Shown here piece after piece: positions 1-8,848 of a DNA stretch of 40,935 nucleotides. Source of the stretch: Micromonospora sp. H61. Lineage in GTDB: Bacteria > Actinomycetota > Actinomycetes > Mycobacteriales > Micromonosporaceae. Within the stretch, counting starts at the first letter, position 1. Each line of letters opens with the position of its first letter. The notes below the pieces were generated by a model that was given only the letters and a program-made list of their open reading frames with translations, was not told the DNA's origin and ran no database searches. The translations under genes were made by a program, and so were the position numbers. The stretch is from the NCBI RefSeq assembly GCF_018070325.1, contig NZ_JAGPXY010000062.1, forward strand, positions 1 through 40,935, given 5' to 3'.

Positions 1-42
1 TTGGCCGGGCCCCCCTTGGCCGTCCAGCCCCCACCCCGCCGG

Positions 43-846
43 CTAGCGGGTGAAGGGGGTGAAGGGGGTGCTGAGGTGGGGGGTGGCTAGGGCGGTGGGG
101 GAGTGGGTTCGGAGGGCGGTCAGCCGGGAGGTGCGGGCCTGGTCCGGGTCTTCCTCGTGGGCGTACGCCAGGTGGGGGTCGACGAGTTGCACCATGTGCA
201 CCAGCAGGTCCCCGGTGAGCAGCATCCGTTCGTCGGCCGAGGTAAGGAGCACCGACTGGTGGCCGGGCGTGTGGCCCGGGGTGGGCAGCAGGCGTACCGC
301 TGGGGTGAGAGCGGTCTCGCCGTCGACCACCCGGAGCTGGCCGGCGGCGCGCAGGGGCGCGACGAGGCCGGCCGGCAGCCCGGGGTTGAGCGTCTCCGCC
401 GCGTCGAGTTCGGCGCGCTGCAGCAGGTAGCTCGCGTTCGGGAAGTACGGCCGCCCCGGTGTGCCGGTGACCGCCCAGCCGATGTGATCGCTGTGCAGGT
501 GGGTAAGGACGACCGTGTCGACGTCGGCGGGGTCGATGCCGGCGGCGGCCAACTCGGCGGGCAGCCGCCCCGGGACGGGCGCCCAGCTCGCGGCGGGTGC
601 GTCGGCCGGGCCGATCCCGGCGTCGACCAGCGTGACCGGCCCGTCGCCGGCGCGGATCGCGAAGCTGCGGAACGGCAGCCACCACTGCCCGTCGGCGGTC
701 ACGGAGCCGGGGTCGCGCCGGTCGGCCTCCGCCCACTGCGCCGCTGTGGCCTGCGGAAACGCCTCCGCGCGGGGCTGGAAGAAGGCACCCTCACCGTCGG
801 TGAGTGCGGTGACCGTGATAGACCCGAGGGTGCGGTTCAGTGGCAT
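43..846 (-). CDS. MBL-fold metallo-hydrolase
   Basis: A 267-residue metallo-beta-lactamase-fold hydrolase. The metal-binding motif THLHSDH lies at about residues 115-121, followed by PTPGHTPGH and an LLTGD motif, the usual order for this fold. The class includes lactonases, glyoxalase II-like thioesterases and other zinc hydrolases; substrate cannot be told. I start at the ATG at 846 (MPLNRTLG) because the open frame upstream runs into the icd promoter region and has no family character. No signal peptide is seen, so it is probably cytoplasmic. It diverges from icd, with 137 bases between the starts. The C-terminus has a small TPFTPFT repeat from a repeated 9-base unit. Confidence 0.85.
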   Translation of the reverse strand: MPLNRTLGSITVTALTDGEGAFFQPRAEAFPQATAAQWAEADRRDPGSVTADGQWWLPFRSFAIRAGDGPVTLVDAGIGPADAPAASWAPVPGRLPAELAAAGIDPADVDTVVLTHLHSDHIGWAVTGTPGRPYFPNASYLLQRAELDAAETLNPGLPAGLVAPLRAAGQLRVVDGETALTPAVRLLPTPGHTPGHQSVLLTSADERMLLTGDLLVHMVQLVDPHLAYAHEEDPDQARTSRLTALRTHSPTALATPHLSTPFTPFTR

Positions 847-931
847 CGGACGATGATTCCAGGGCATTCCTGTTCCGCGCAGCCCGGTTCCGCCGGCCGG
901 TCGAGGCCGGCTGGGGGCTGCCGGCCCAATT

Positions 932-949
932 GCAGTACGCTCGTACTGC
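932..949. promoter_or_regulatory. Perfect 18-bp operator-like palindrome in the MBL/icd divergent region
   Basis: GCAGTACG-CT-CGTACTGC is a perfect dyad with 8-bp arms and a 2-bp centre. It sits 35 bases before the icd start and 86 before the MBL start. Size and centre look like a TetR-family operator. No TetR gene is in the window, so the regulator is unknown. Confidence 0.5.
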
Positions 950-983
950 TTGAGCACGTGTCCCCCGAGAGGAGCGCCGGCCG

Positions 984-2201
984 ATGGCGAAGATCAAGGT
1001 AAACAACCCGGTCGTAGAACTCGACGGCGACGAGATGACCCGGATCATCTGGAAGCAGATCCGGGAGCAGCTGATCCTGCCCTACCTCGACGTCGACCTG
1101 CACTACTACGACCTGTCGATCCAGCACCGCGACGAGACCGACGACCAGGTCACGATCGACGCCGCCAACGCCATCAAGGAGCACGGCGTCGGCGTCAAGT
1201 GCGCGACCATCACCCCGGACGAGGCCCGGGTCGAGGAGTTCGGCCTGAAGAAGATGTGGCGGTCGCCCAACGGCACCATCCGCAACATCCTCGGCGGCGT
1301 CGTCTTCCGCGAGCCGATCATCATGTCCAACGTGCCGCGGCTGGTCCCAGGCTGGACCAAGCCGATCATCATCGGCCGGCACGCCCACGGTGACCAGTAC
1401 AAGGCCACCGACTTCGTCGTCCCCGGCCCGGGCACGGTGACCATCACCTACACCCCGGCTGACGGCGGCGCGCCGATGGAGATGGAGGTCGCCAACTTCC
1501 CCGGCGGCGGCATCGCCATGGGCATGTACAACTACGACGAGTCGATCCGGGACTTCGCCCGGGCGTCGTTCCGGTACGGGCTGGACCGCAACTACCCGGT
1601 CTACCTGTCCACCAAGAACACCATCCTCAAGGCGTACGACGGCCGGTTCAAGGACATCTTCGCCGAGGTGTTCGAGACCGAGTTCAAGGCCGAGTTCGCC
1701 GCCGCCGGCATCACCTACGAGCACCGGCTCATCGACGACATGGTCGCCGCCGCGCTCAAGTGGGAGGGCGGCTATGTCTGGGCCTGCAAGAACTACGACG
1801 GTGACGTGCAGTCCGACACCGTCGCGCAGGGGTTCGGCTCGCTGGGTCTGATGACCTCCGTCCTGCTCTCCCCGGACGGCCGGACCGTCGAGGCCGAGGC
1901 CGCGCACGGCACTGTCACCCGGCACTACCGGCAGTACCAGAAGGGCGAGAAGACCTCGACCAACCCGATCGCGTCGATCTACGCCTGGACCCGGGGCCTG
2001 GCCCACCGGGGCAAGCTGGACGGCACCCCGGCGGTCACCGAGTTCGCCAACACCCTGGAGCAGGTCATCGTCGACACCGTCGAGGGTGGCCAGATGACCA
2101 AGGACCTCGCGCTGCTCATCTCGCGCGACGCCCCGTGGCTGACCACCGACGAGTTCATGAACGCGCTCGACGAGAACCTGGCCCGCAAGATCGCCGCCTG
2201 A
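984..2201 (+). CDS. icd: NADP-dependent isocitrate dehydrogenase, class II
   Basis: Converts isocitrate to 2-oxoglutarate with NADP in the TCA cycle; cytoplasmic homodimer. The 405 residues match the class II (eukaryote-like) subfamily at full length: MAKIKVNNPVVELDGDEMTRIIW at the N-terminus (first 20 or so residues are diagnostic), SPNGTIRNILGG for substrate binding, YNYDESI near residue 185, and the signature NPIASIYAWTRGL near residue 325. The ATG at 984 has GGAG (971-974) upstream. An 18-bp palindrome lies just before the ribosome site. A strong hairpin follows the stop. Confidence 0.97.
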   Translation: MAKIKVNNPVVELDGDEMTRIIWKQIREQLILPYLDVDLHYYDLSIQHRDETDDQVTIDAANAIKEHGVGVKCATITPDEARVEEFGLKKMWRSPNGTIRNILGGVVFREPIIMSNVPRLVPGWTKPIIIGRHAHGDQYKATDFVVPGPGTVTITYTPADGGAPMEMEVANFPGGGIAMGMYNYDESIRDFARASFRYGLDRNYPVYLSTKNTILKAYDGRFKDIFAEVFETEFKAEFAAAGITYEHRLIDDMVAAALKWEGGYVWACKNYDGDVQSDTVAQGFGSLGLMTSVLLSPDGRTVEAEAAHGTVTRHYRQYQKGEKTSTNPIASIYAWTRGLAHRGKLDGTPAVTEFANTLEQVIVDTVEGGQMTKDLALLISRDAPWLTTDEFMNALDENLARKIAA

Positions 2202-2223
2202 TCCAGGCGTACCGCGTCATCGG

Positions 2224-2251
2224 AGCCCGCCGGCATCCCTGCCGGCGGGCT
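2224..2251 (+). terminator. Hairpin terminator after icd
   Basis: AGCCCGCCGGC and GCCGGCGGGCT form a perfect 11-bp stem with a 6-base loop, 22 bases past the icd stop, followed by TT. A T-tract is short, as is usual for actinobacterial terminators. Confidence 0.75.
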
Positions 2252-2430
2252 TCGGCGTGTCCGGCGCCGCCGCGCCGATCGGCGTCACTGCGACCGGCGC
2301 GCCTCGTTGACCAGGATGGACGAGATGCCAGTCGCGTCCAGGAAGGTTGACCACGGTCGACCCGCGGCACCCGTGCGCCGATCAGCCAGCCTTCCCGGCT
2401 GTGCCGTGCACAGCCAGCCGTCCCTTCCCT

Positions 2431-2458
2431 GCGGGGGGCCCTGTCCCGGGCCCCCCGC
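2431..2458 (-). terminator. Hairpin downstream of galT
   Basis: GCGGGGGGCCC and GGGCCCCCCGC form a perfect 11-bp stem with loop TGTCCC. It lies about 95 bases past the galT stop on the minus strand, so it could end galT transcription or act in both directions. Confidence 0.55.
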
Positions 2459-2551
2459 GCCCTGTTTCCCACCAAGCGCAGGCCGCGCCAAGCTCTGGCC
2501 ACACGCAAGCCGTGCCCCGCCAAGCTAAGGCCCCGCGCACAGCAGGGCTCT

Positions 2552-3628
2552 TCAGGCGGCGCGCAGCAGGTCGGCGGCGCGTTCCGGAGCGATGTCGTTG
2601 ATGAAGACGCCCATCCCGGACTCGGAGCCCGCCAGGTACTTCAGCTTGTCAGTGGCCCGCCTGATGCTGAACAGCTGTAGGTGCAGGTGGCCCAGCTCGC
2701 GGTCGACCCGCACGGGAGCCTGGTGCCAGGCCGAGATGTATGGCATCGGCATGTCGAACAGGCCGTCGAAGCGGCGCAGGAGATCCAGGTAGAGCGGCCC
2801 GAAGGCGTCCCGCTCGCTGTCGCTGAGCGCCGGGATGTCCGGCACCACGCGGTGCGGCGCGACGTGCACCTCGAAGGGCCAGCGGGCGGCCGCCGGGACG
2901 AACGCCGTCCAGTGTTCGTTCTCGGTGACCACCCGGTCACCGGTGGCGCGCTCGGCGGCCAGCACGTCCGCGTACAGGTTGCCCCCGCCGGTCCGCTCGG
3001 CGTGCCGGCGGGCAGCGGCCAGCAGCGCGCGGGTGCGCGGCGTCACGAAGGGGTACGCGTAGATCTGGCCGTGCGGGTGGTGCAGCGTGACACCGATTTC
3101 CACGCCCCGGTTCTCGAAGCAGAAGATCTGCTCGACGCCGGGCAGCGCGCCGAGCACCTCGGTGCGGTCGGCGAGGGCGTCCAGCACGGTGCGGACCCGG
3201 CGCGGGGGCAGGCTGGCGAAGGAGGCGTTGTGGTCCGACGTGAAGCAGACTACCTCGCACCGGCCGAGGCCGGGCCGAACCGGCGTGAACGGAGTGATCT
3301 CCCCGGGCTCCTCGGCCACCCGACCGCTCAGCGACGGGAACCGGTTCTCGAAGACCACCACGTCGTAGTCGGGTGCGGGGATCTCGGTCAGCCGGTCGCC
3401 CACCGACGGGTCGAGAGGGCACTCGTTCGCCGGCGGGAGGAAGGTGCGGGTCTGCCGGTGCACGGCGACCGCCACCCACTCGTCGGTCAACGGGTCGTAG
3501 CGCAGCTGCGACGCGGGGGGAGGCGGCGGCAGGTCCCGGCGGTCCGGCTGGTCGCGGACCGCGTCGTCGCGCTCGTCGAAGTAGATCAGCTCCCGGCCGT
3601 CGGCCAGGTCGATCGCGGTGCGCTTCAC
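2552..3628 (-). CDS. galT: Galactose-1-phosphate uridylyltransferase
   Basis: Leloir pathway enzyme that swaps UDP between UDP-glucose and galactose-1-phosphate; cytoplasmic. The 358-residue product has the N-terminal LRYDPLTDEWV, FENRFPSL, and the HIT-type active site HHPHGQIYAYPF, whose middle His carries the uridylyl group, then ENEHWTAFVP and FEVHVAPHR in the C-terminal half. I start at GTG 3628, which overlaps the deoR stop as GTGA, so translation is probably coupled. No galK or galE is adjacent, so the operon is partial here. Confidence 0.95.
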   Translation of the reverse strand: MKRTAIDLADGRELIYFDERDDAVRDQPDRRDLPPPPPASQLRYDPLTDEWVAVAVHRQTRTFLPPANECPLDPSVGDRLTEIPAPDYDVVVFENRFPSLSGRVAEEPGEITPFTPVRPGLGRCEVVCFTSDHNASFASLPPRRVRTVLDALADRTEVLGALPGVEQIFCFENRGVEIGVTLHHPHGQIYAYPFVTPRTRALLAAARRHAERTGGGNLYADVLAAERATGDRVVTENEHWTAFVPAAARWPFEVHVAPHRVVPDIPALSDSERDAFGPLYLDLLRRFDGLFDMPMPYISAWHQAPVRVDRELGHLHLQLFSIRRATDKLKYLAGSESGMGVFINDIAPERAADLLRAA

Positions 3629-4449
3629 GGCGCCGTCCCCTCGGTTGTCGGCGTGCGCGTCGCGCGGCCCGCCCCTGTCGCCTTGACCATGATCAGTTCG
3701 CCCACCTGTTCGCCGAGTACCCGTCGTGCGGGTGGAGGCAACCGGTCGTCGCTGACCAGTACGTGGGCCGCCGCCAACCCGACGATCGAGGAGATGCCGA
3801 CCGTGCCCCACTTGGTGTGGTCGGCGAGAACCACCAGCTGGTCCGCCGCCGCCACGAGCGCCCGATCGGTCTCCGCCTCCATCAGGTTCGGGGTGGTGAA
3901 GCCGGCCCGCTCGGTGATGCCGTGGACGCCCAGGAAGAGCAGATCCAGGTGCAGTGACCGGACGGCCCCGACCGCGAGCGGACCTACCAGCGCGTCCGAC
4001 GGTGTGCGGACGCCGCCGGTGAGCACCACCGTCTGGTCCGGGCGGCCACCGGCGTGCATGATCTCGGCCACCGGCAGCGAGTTGGTGACGACGGTCAGCT
4101 CGGGCACGTCCACCAGCCGGCGGGCCAGCTCGGCCGTGGTGGTGCCGGCGGAGAGCGCGACCGCCGCTCCCGGCCGGACCAGCTGAGCCGCCCGGTCGGC
4201 GATGGCGGCCTTCTCCGGCAGTTGGCGGACCGACTTGGCGCGGAAGCCCGGCTCGTCGGTCGAGCTTGGCCCGGTCGTGGTCGCGCCGCCGTGCACCTTG
4301 GCCAGCAGACCGCGCTCGTGCAGCGCATCGAGGTCCCGCCGGATGGTCATGTCGGACACGCCGAACTCGCCTGCCAACTCGCTGACCCGGACACCGCCGG
4401 TCGAGCGGACCCGCTCCAGGATGGCCGCCTGCCGCTGCTGAGCGAGCAT
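3625..4449 (-). CDS. DeoR-family transcriptional regulator
   Basis: A 274-residue sugar-operon repressor. Residues 1-60 form the DeoR winged helix (RVSELAGEFGVSDMTIRRDLDAL, then KVHGGA). The rest is the DeoRC sensor domain (SAGTTTAELARRL, VTNSLPVAEI, VVLTGGVRTPSDALVGPLA) that binds a phosphosugar. The start ATG has GGGGAGG upstream. It heads a two-gene operon with galT, so it likely controls galactose use and itself; the effector is inferred. A GTGTTC-N10-GAACAC dyad lies 46-67 bases upstream of the start. Confidence 0.92.
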   Translation of the reverse strand: MLAQQRQAAILERVRSTGGVRVSELAGEFGVSDMTIRRDLDALHERGLLAKVHGGATTTGPSSTDEPGFRAKSVRQLPEKAAIADRAAQLVRPGAAVALSAGTTTAELARRLVDVPELTVVTNSLPVAEIMHAGGRPDQTVVLTGGVRTPSDALVGPLAVGAVRSLHLDLLFLGVHGITERAGFTTPNLMEAETDRALVAAADQLVVLADHTKWGTVGISSIVGLAAAHVLVSDDRLPPPARRVLGEQVGELIMVKATGAGRATRTPTTEGTAP

Positions 4450-4494
4450 CCGCCGTGCCTCCCCGGACGTCCACGTACCCTCACGCGGTCAAAC

Positions 4495-4516
4495 GTGTTC
4501 CAACAAAGATGAACAC
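4495..4516 (-). promoter_or_regulatory. Putative DeoR operator
   Basis: GTGTTC and GAACAC flank a 10-base spacer that contains CAAAGAT, a hexamer-like element often seen in DeoR-family sites. It lies in the short space upstream of deoR, consistent with autoregulation. Confidence 0.4.
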
Positions 4517-4561
4517 TAGCGCGTGCCGCTCAGCGGTGGAAGGAACGGGTACGGCGGCGCC

Positions 4562-6091
4562 TCAGGCGGTGGCGATCTTCAGCTCCACCCAGCCGGTCTC
4601 GGTCAGATGGTGCAGCACGGCCTGCACCGCGTCCGCCACGCTCAGGTCGGTGGTGTCGAGCACCAGATCGGCGTCGGTCGGCTCCTCGTACGGGTCGTCG
4701 ATGCCGGTCATCCCGGTGAGCAGGCCGGCTCGCGCTCGCGCGTACAGGCCCTTGCGGTCCCGTCGCTCGCACACCTCCAGCGGGGTGGCCACGTGCACCA
4801 GCACAAAACCCGATCCGGCGGCGAGGGCCATCTCCCGGGCAGTGGCCCGAGCCGCCGCGTACGGGGCGATCGGGCAGCAGATGCCCACCCCACGGTGCCG
4901 GGCGATCTCGGCGGCCACCCAGCCGATCCGCCGGACGTTGAGATCCCGGTCGGTCTTGCTGAAGCCCAGTCCGGCGGAGAGTTCCCGGCGCACCACGTCC
5001 CCGTCGAGCAGGGTCACCGTGCGGTCGCCGCTCTCCCGTAACGCGTCCGCCAGCCCTCGGGCGATCGTCGACTTGCCGGAGCCGGAGAGACCGGTCAGGA
5101 AGACCACCAGTCCTCGCTGCCGACGCGGCGGCCGGGCCCGGGCCAACTCCCGTGCCACAGCGGGCGGGGTGTGCCACTCCGGCAGCGGGAAGCCCCGGTC
5201 GAGCAGATCGTCGATCTCCGGCTGGGTCAGCGCCAGCCGGCGGTTGCGCGGTGGGATGTCCTCCCGCCAACGCCACTGCCCGTCGCGGTTGTCGTAGGCG
5301 AGTTCACGCGGCACCAGCACCCGCAGCCCGGCGCCGGAGAGCATCTCCCCGGTGGAGAGCAGGTGGGTGACCCCGTACGCGGCCGAGACCCGGGCGCGCA
5401 GCAGCGCGTCGCTGATCTCCTCGCGTCGGTGGGACAGCGGCACCGCGACCAGGGTGGCGGGTGGCATCCGGTCCCGCGCGGCGAAGATCGTCCGGACCAG
5501 CGCCTCCGGCGGGAGCCCGTCGGCGCCGCCCTCGCCGACCGGGATCATCACGAGCAGATGAGCGGCCAGGGTGCGGGCGGCGTGGGCGATCTGGGCGAGC
5601 TGTGGACGATGCAGCGGCCGGTCGGCGATCACCCCGAGCACCCGGCCCGGGGGCAGCAGCGCACGGACCTCCTCCGGGTTACGCCGCAGTCGTTGGAACG
5701 GACCGTGTCCACCGTCGCCCAGCCGCCGAACCTGGCCGCCCACTCCCGCCACGCCCTCGCGGACCGGCCAGACGTCGGCCACGTCCAGGGCGGCCGCCGG
5801 GGCGCCCTCCCCGTCGGTCAGCACGAGCGCCCGGCGGGCCGGGTCGCGCGGATCGAAGCTCTGCGCCAGGGCGGCCGGCACCTGGAGAACGACAGCGACC
5901 TGCCACGGTGTGCCGTCGGCCAGCCGGCCGCGTCGGCTGACCGAGACCAGGTCGGCGCGGGTCATGAAACCGGTCAGAGGGGCGTACGCGCCGGTCAGCA
6001 GCAGCTCCAGATCCGCGAGCTCACCGGGACGTGGCGTGTACGCCGGTGCGTCCCGTAGCACCTCGTCGGGCAGCACCCAGCCGTTGCTCAT
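4562..6091 (-). CDS. cysC: Adenylyl-sulfate kinase fused to a degenerate ATP sulfurylase-like domain
   Basis: A 509-residue fusion. Residues 330-509 are an APS kinase, which makes PAPS from APS: P-loop GLSGSGKST (334-342), DGDVVRRELSAGLGFS, RDLNVRRIGW, KGLYARARAG and TGIDDPYEEP are all present. Residues 1-310 match the ATP sulfurylase PUA-like and catalytic domains in outline, but the three active-site motifs are lost: QxRNPxHxAH reads ADRPLHRPQ (156-164), HPxVGxTK reads MIPVGEGGA (182-190), and GRDHAG reads STGEMLSG (246-253). So the sulfurylase half is probably inactive and structural or regulatory. The ATG at 6091 begins the family-like sequence. A GT2 gene lies upstream on the same strand, 88 bases away. 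Confidence 0.88.
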   Translation of the reverse strand: MSNGWVLPDEVLRDAPAYTPRPGELADLELLLTGAYAPLTGFMTRADLVSVSRRGRLADGTPWQVAVVLQVPAALAQSFDPRDPARRALVLTDGEGAPAAALDVADVWPVREGVAGVGGQVRRLGDGGHGPFQRLRRNPEEVRALLPPGRVLGVIADRPLHRPQLAQIAHAARTLAAHLLVMIPVGEGGADGLPPEALVRTIFAARDRMPPATLVAVPLSHRREEISDALLRARVSAAYGVTHLLSTGEMLSGAGLRVLVPRELAYDNRDGQWRWREDIPPRNRRLALTQPEIDDLLDRGFPLPEWHTPPAVARELARARPPRRQRGLVVFLTGLSGSGKSTIARGLADALRESGDRTVTLLDGDVVRRELSAGLGFSKTDRDLNVRRIGWVAAEIARHRGVGICCPIAPYAAARATAREMALAAGSGFVLVHVATPLEVCERRDRKGLYARARAGLLTGMTGIDDPYEEPTDADLVLDTTDLSVADAVQAVLHHLTETGWVELKIATA

Positions 6092-6179
6092 CCACACCCC
6101 CCACTCGCTGACCGGCACACAGTTTCGCAGCCGACCGCCCATCGGTCGAGGGCGCCACTCCAAGACCCCCGCGGGCGGG

Positions 6180-7694
6180 TCAGCGCTTGATCCGTCGGCC
6201 TACCGCCGACCGCACCCGGTTCCACACCTTCCGCTCGTCGCGGATCCGGGGTCGCGAGCCGTCGGTCCGGCAGATGAACAACAGCGGCAGTCGCGCGTCC
6301 TCGGTCCAGCCCACGTTGGTGATCCGGGCCTTGAGCTGCCAGCTGCCCCTGGTCCGGCCGCCGTTGAGGGCGGCGAAGTCGATCGTGGCGGTGGCCCGGT
6401 GCACCAGGTGGACGGTGTCCGCTCCGGTCGTGCCGGTGATCCGCTCGGTCTGGAAGGTGTTCGGAATAAAGATCTCGGCGCCGGTCTCCCGGTGGCGGGC
6501 CACCAGGTCCAGGCGGGCCTTGCGCACCTGCGCGGTGGCGTCGAGCACCTCGGGGGCGACCTCTTCCATCGGAAGCATCAGCACGTCGCGGCCATCATCG
6601 GCGCGGAACCCGACCGGCTGGTCCGCGGCGCGCAGCTCGGCGGCGACGGTCACCGTGACGGCGTGGTCGACACGTTGGAATTCATCGACAGTGCCGTGTG
6701 CGGCGATGCCCGCCTCCCAGCGGGCAAGCCTGCGCAGGTCCGCGACGCGCCCCTGCTCCGCCAGGTACGCCACGGCTCGGAGCAGGGGTGGCAGACCACC
6801 CGCGACGCCCGGGGCGAAGCGATCCTGAATGATCTTCTGGATCTCCAGCGCGACCTGCTCCAGCCACGCCTCGCGGGCGTTCAGCAGCCGCTTGCCGCGC
6901 AGCCGGCTGAGCATCTCGTTGCGCAGCCAGCGCCGGTGCAGCCGATCCCGCAGCTGACCCGGCTCGGTGTTGGCGTCCACGACGTCCAACGCCTCCCGCA
7001 CACTGGCGAAGTAGCTCGCCGGGTCCAGCTCGCTCGCGGTGACGTTGCGCGCGTCGCCCCGATGGACGTGGTGGTAGCAGACGTAGTCGGACAGCACTGA
7101 GGTGCGCCGGGACAGGAAGTAGGCCCGGATGACCAGTGAGTGGTCCTCCAGCCGACGCTTGCCGCCCTCCGGGAACCGCAGGCCATGCTCGTTGAGGAAC
7201 GACCGCCGGAACAACTTGTGACAGGTCAGGCTGTCGACCAGCGGGGAGTTGCCGAGGGTGGCGTCGAAGCGGTTCTTGCGGAACAGCTCCCGCGGCACGG
7301 GACGTCCGTACCCGGCCATCTTCCCCACCACGATGTCGGCGTCGTTCGCCTTCGCGCAGGCGTAGAGCCGCTCCAGTGCCTCGTCGGCGAACCAGTCGTC
7401 GTCGTCGGCGAAGAAGACGTACTCGCCGCGGGCGTGCTCGACGCCGAGGTTGCGCGGACGCGACGGCCAGCCGGAGTTCTCGATGTGCACCACAGTGATG
7501 TGCGGGTGCTCGGCGGCCAGCCGGTCCAGCCGCTCCGCCGTGTCGTCGGTCGAGCCGTCGTCGACGAAGATGGCTTCGAACTCGTCGGCGGGCAGTGACT
7601 GACGCAGCAGCGAGGCGGCGAGCTTCTCGATGTGTGGGCCGCAGTTGTACGCCGGCACCACGACGCTCACCTTGGGGACGCCCACCTCGGCCAT
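6180..7694 (-). CDS. GT2-family glycosyltransferase
   Basis: A 504-residue cytoplasmic glycosyltransferase with no membrane segment. The GT-A fold begins with KVSVVVPAYNCGPHIEKLAASLL, then VDDGSTDDT (45-53), a DDDDW metal motif (97-101), and an ED pair (184-185) in RRLEDHSLV, the usual base position. Residues about 250-350 are helical and the C-terminal 130 residues are beta-rich, a layout like TarS-type wall polymer glycosyltransferases. Acceptor is unknown; a cell-wall or capsular glycan is inferred. GGGAGGG precedes the ATG. It is upstream of the APS kinase gene on the same strand. Confidence 0.85.
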   Translation of the reverse strand: MAEVGVPKVSVVVPAYNCGPHIEKLAASLLRQSLPADEFEAIFVDDGSTDDTAERLDRLAAEHPHITVVHIENSGWPSRPRNLGVEHARGEYVFFADDDDWFADEALERLYACAKANDADIVVGKMAGYGRPVPRELFRKNRFDATLGNSPLVDSLTCHKLFRRSFLNEHGLRFPEGGKRRLEDHSLVIRAYFLSRRTSVLSDYVCYHHVHRGDARNVTASELDPASYFASVREALDVVDANTEPGQLRDRLHRRWLRNEMLSRLRGKRLLNAREAWLEQVALEIQKIIQDRFAPGVAGGLPPLLRAVAYLAEQGRVADLRRLARWEAGIAAHGTVDEFQRVDHAVTVTVAAELRAADQPVGFRADDGRDVLMLPMEEVAPEVLDATAQVRKARLDLVARHRETGAEIFIPNTFQTERITGTTGADTVHLVHRATATIDFAALNGGRTRGSWQLKARITNVGWTEDARLPLLFICRTDGSRPRIRDERKVWNRVRSAVGRRIKR

Positions 7695-7921
7695 CAGGAT
7701 CCCTCCCGCGTCGTCGGTCGATCACCGGGCGGGTCGATGCCTGGTGAACGGGAGGTGAATGGTGTCACCTTGGACGGGTCTTTCCCAAGGCGGGGTCGGG
7801 TCGGACGCGGGACCGGCGGAAACGTCGCGGGAGCCCTCAGCGGGGACCTTAGGGGTGCGGCGGGGAAAGGATCAGGGGAGTGCCGGGGGCGTGCCGGTGT
7901 CTCTGCTGGGCATCGACTCCC

Positions 7922-7927
7922 TACGCT
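7922..7927 (+). promoter_or_regulatory. -10 box for a leaderless ABC operon
   Basis: TACGCT stands 6 bases before the GTG at 7934, and no ribosome site is present. This spacing is the actinobacterial leaderless pattern. Confidence 0.5.
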
Positions 7928-7933
7928 GGGCCC

Positions 7934-8848
7934 GTGACACTGATCGCGACCCAGTCGCTCACCAAGACGTACGGAGGTCGGGTCACCGCGCTGGCCGACC
8001 TCACCGTCGCCGTCGAGCCCGGGATCATCGGCCTGGTGGGCGCGAACGGCGCCGGCAAATCCACCTTGATCAAGATTCTGCTCGGCCTGATCGCACCAAC
8101 CAGCGGTCAGGTCTCGGTGCTCGGCATCGACCCGACCGCAGACCCGGCGGCTGTCCGCAACCGGGTCGGCTACATGCCGGAACACGACTGCCTCCCACCG
8201 GACCTGTCCGCCGCCGAACTGGTCACCCACCTCGGTCGAATGAGCGGCCTTCCCCGCACCGCGGCCCGCGAGCGGGCCTCGGAGGCGCTGCGGCACGTGG
8301 GGCTCTACGAGGAGCGCTATCGCCCGGTCGGTGGCTACTCGACCGGCATGAAGCAGCGCGTCAAGCTGGCCCAGGCGCTGGTGCACGACCCCGACCTGCT
8401 GTTGCTGGACGAACCGACAAACGGCCTGGACCCGGCCGGCCGCGACGCCATGCTGGCCCTGGTACACCGGATCGGCACCGAGTTCGGCATCTCCGTGCTG
8501 GTCTGTTCGCACCTGCTCGGCGAGGTGGAGCGGATCTGCGACACGCTGATCGCCATCGACGGCGGCAAACTGCTGCGCGCCGACAACATCTCCGCGATGA
8601 CCTCGGCCACCGACGTGCTCGCCGTCGAGGTCAGCGAGGGCACCGAGGAACTCGCCGCCCGACTCGCCGAGCTGAAACTGCCTGTCGCCCGGGACGGGCG
8701 ACTGCTCCTCGTGCCGCTCGCCGACGACGGCACCTACGACCTGATCCTCGGTGCGGTCGCCGAACTGGACCTGCCACTGCACCGACTGGACCAGCGCCGG
8801 CACCGGGTGGCCGAACTCTTCGCCACGAGGGAGCTCACTAATGCCTGA
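7934..8848 (+). CDS. ABC transporter ATP-binding protein
   Basis: A 304-residue ATPase of an ABC-2-type transporter. Walker A GANGAGKST (36-44), signature STGMKQRVKLAQAL, Walker B LLLLDEPTNGLD and the switch His in VCSHLLGEVE are intact. The GTG start is chosen because the family sequence begins there (TLIATQSLTKTYG) and a TACGCT box lies 6 bases upstream. It is first in a four-gene ATPase-permease-ATPase-permease operon and overlaps the next gene by 8 bases. Substrate is unknown. Confidence 0.93.
   Translation: MTLIATQSLTKTYGGRVTALADLTVAVEPGIIGLVGANGAGKSTLIKILLGLIAPTSGQVSVLGIDPTADPAAVRNRVGYMPEHDCLPPDLSAAELVTHLGRMSGLPRTAARERASEALRHVGLYEERYRPVGGYSTGMKQRVKLAQALVHDPDLLLLDEPTNGLDPAGRDAMLALVHRIGTEFGISVLVCSHLLGEVERICDTLIAIDGGKLLRADNISAMTSATDVLAVEVSEGTEELAARLAELKLPVARDGRLLLVPLADDGTYDLILGAVAELDLPLHRLDQRRHRVAELFATRELTNA

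Larger units (their letters stand above)
2202..2551. other. Non-coding gap between convergent icd and galT
   Basis: About 350 bases between two converging genes. It holds the icd hairpin and a second hairpin at 2431-2458. Reading frames here show no family character. I see no gene. Confidence 0.6.

Noticed and set aside
103..1002. Long plus-strand frame opposite the MBL hydrolase gene
   Set aside because: It is the complement of a recognised gene in very GC-rich DNA; the translation is Arg/Gly-rich with no family motifs.
3670..3695. GACCATGATCAG in deoR as a third copy of the palindromic repeat
   Set aside because: Only a short partial match without the second arm; it encodes a normal part of the DeoR protein.
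2681..4186. A 501-codon plus-strand frame across galT and deoR
   Set aside because: It spans two clear minus-strand genes and has no recognisable domain; typical third-position GC shadow.
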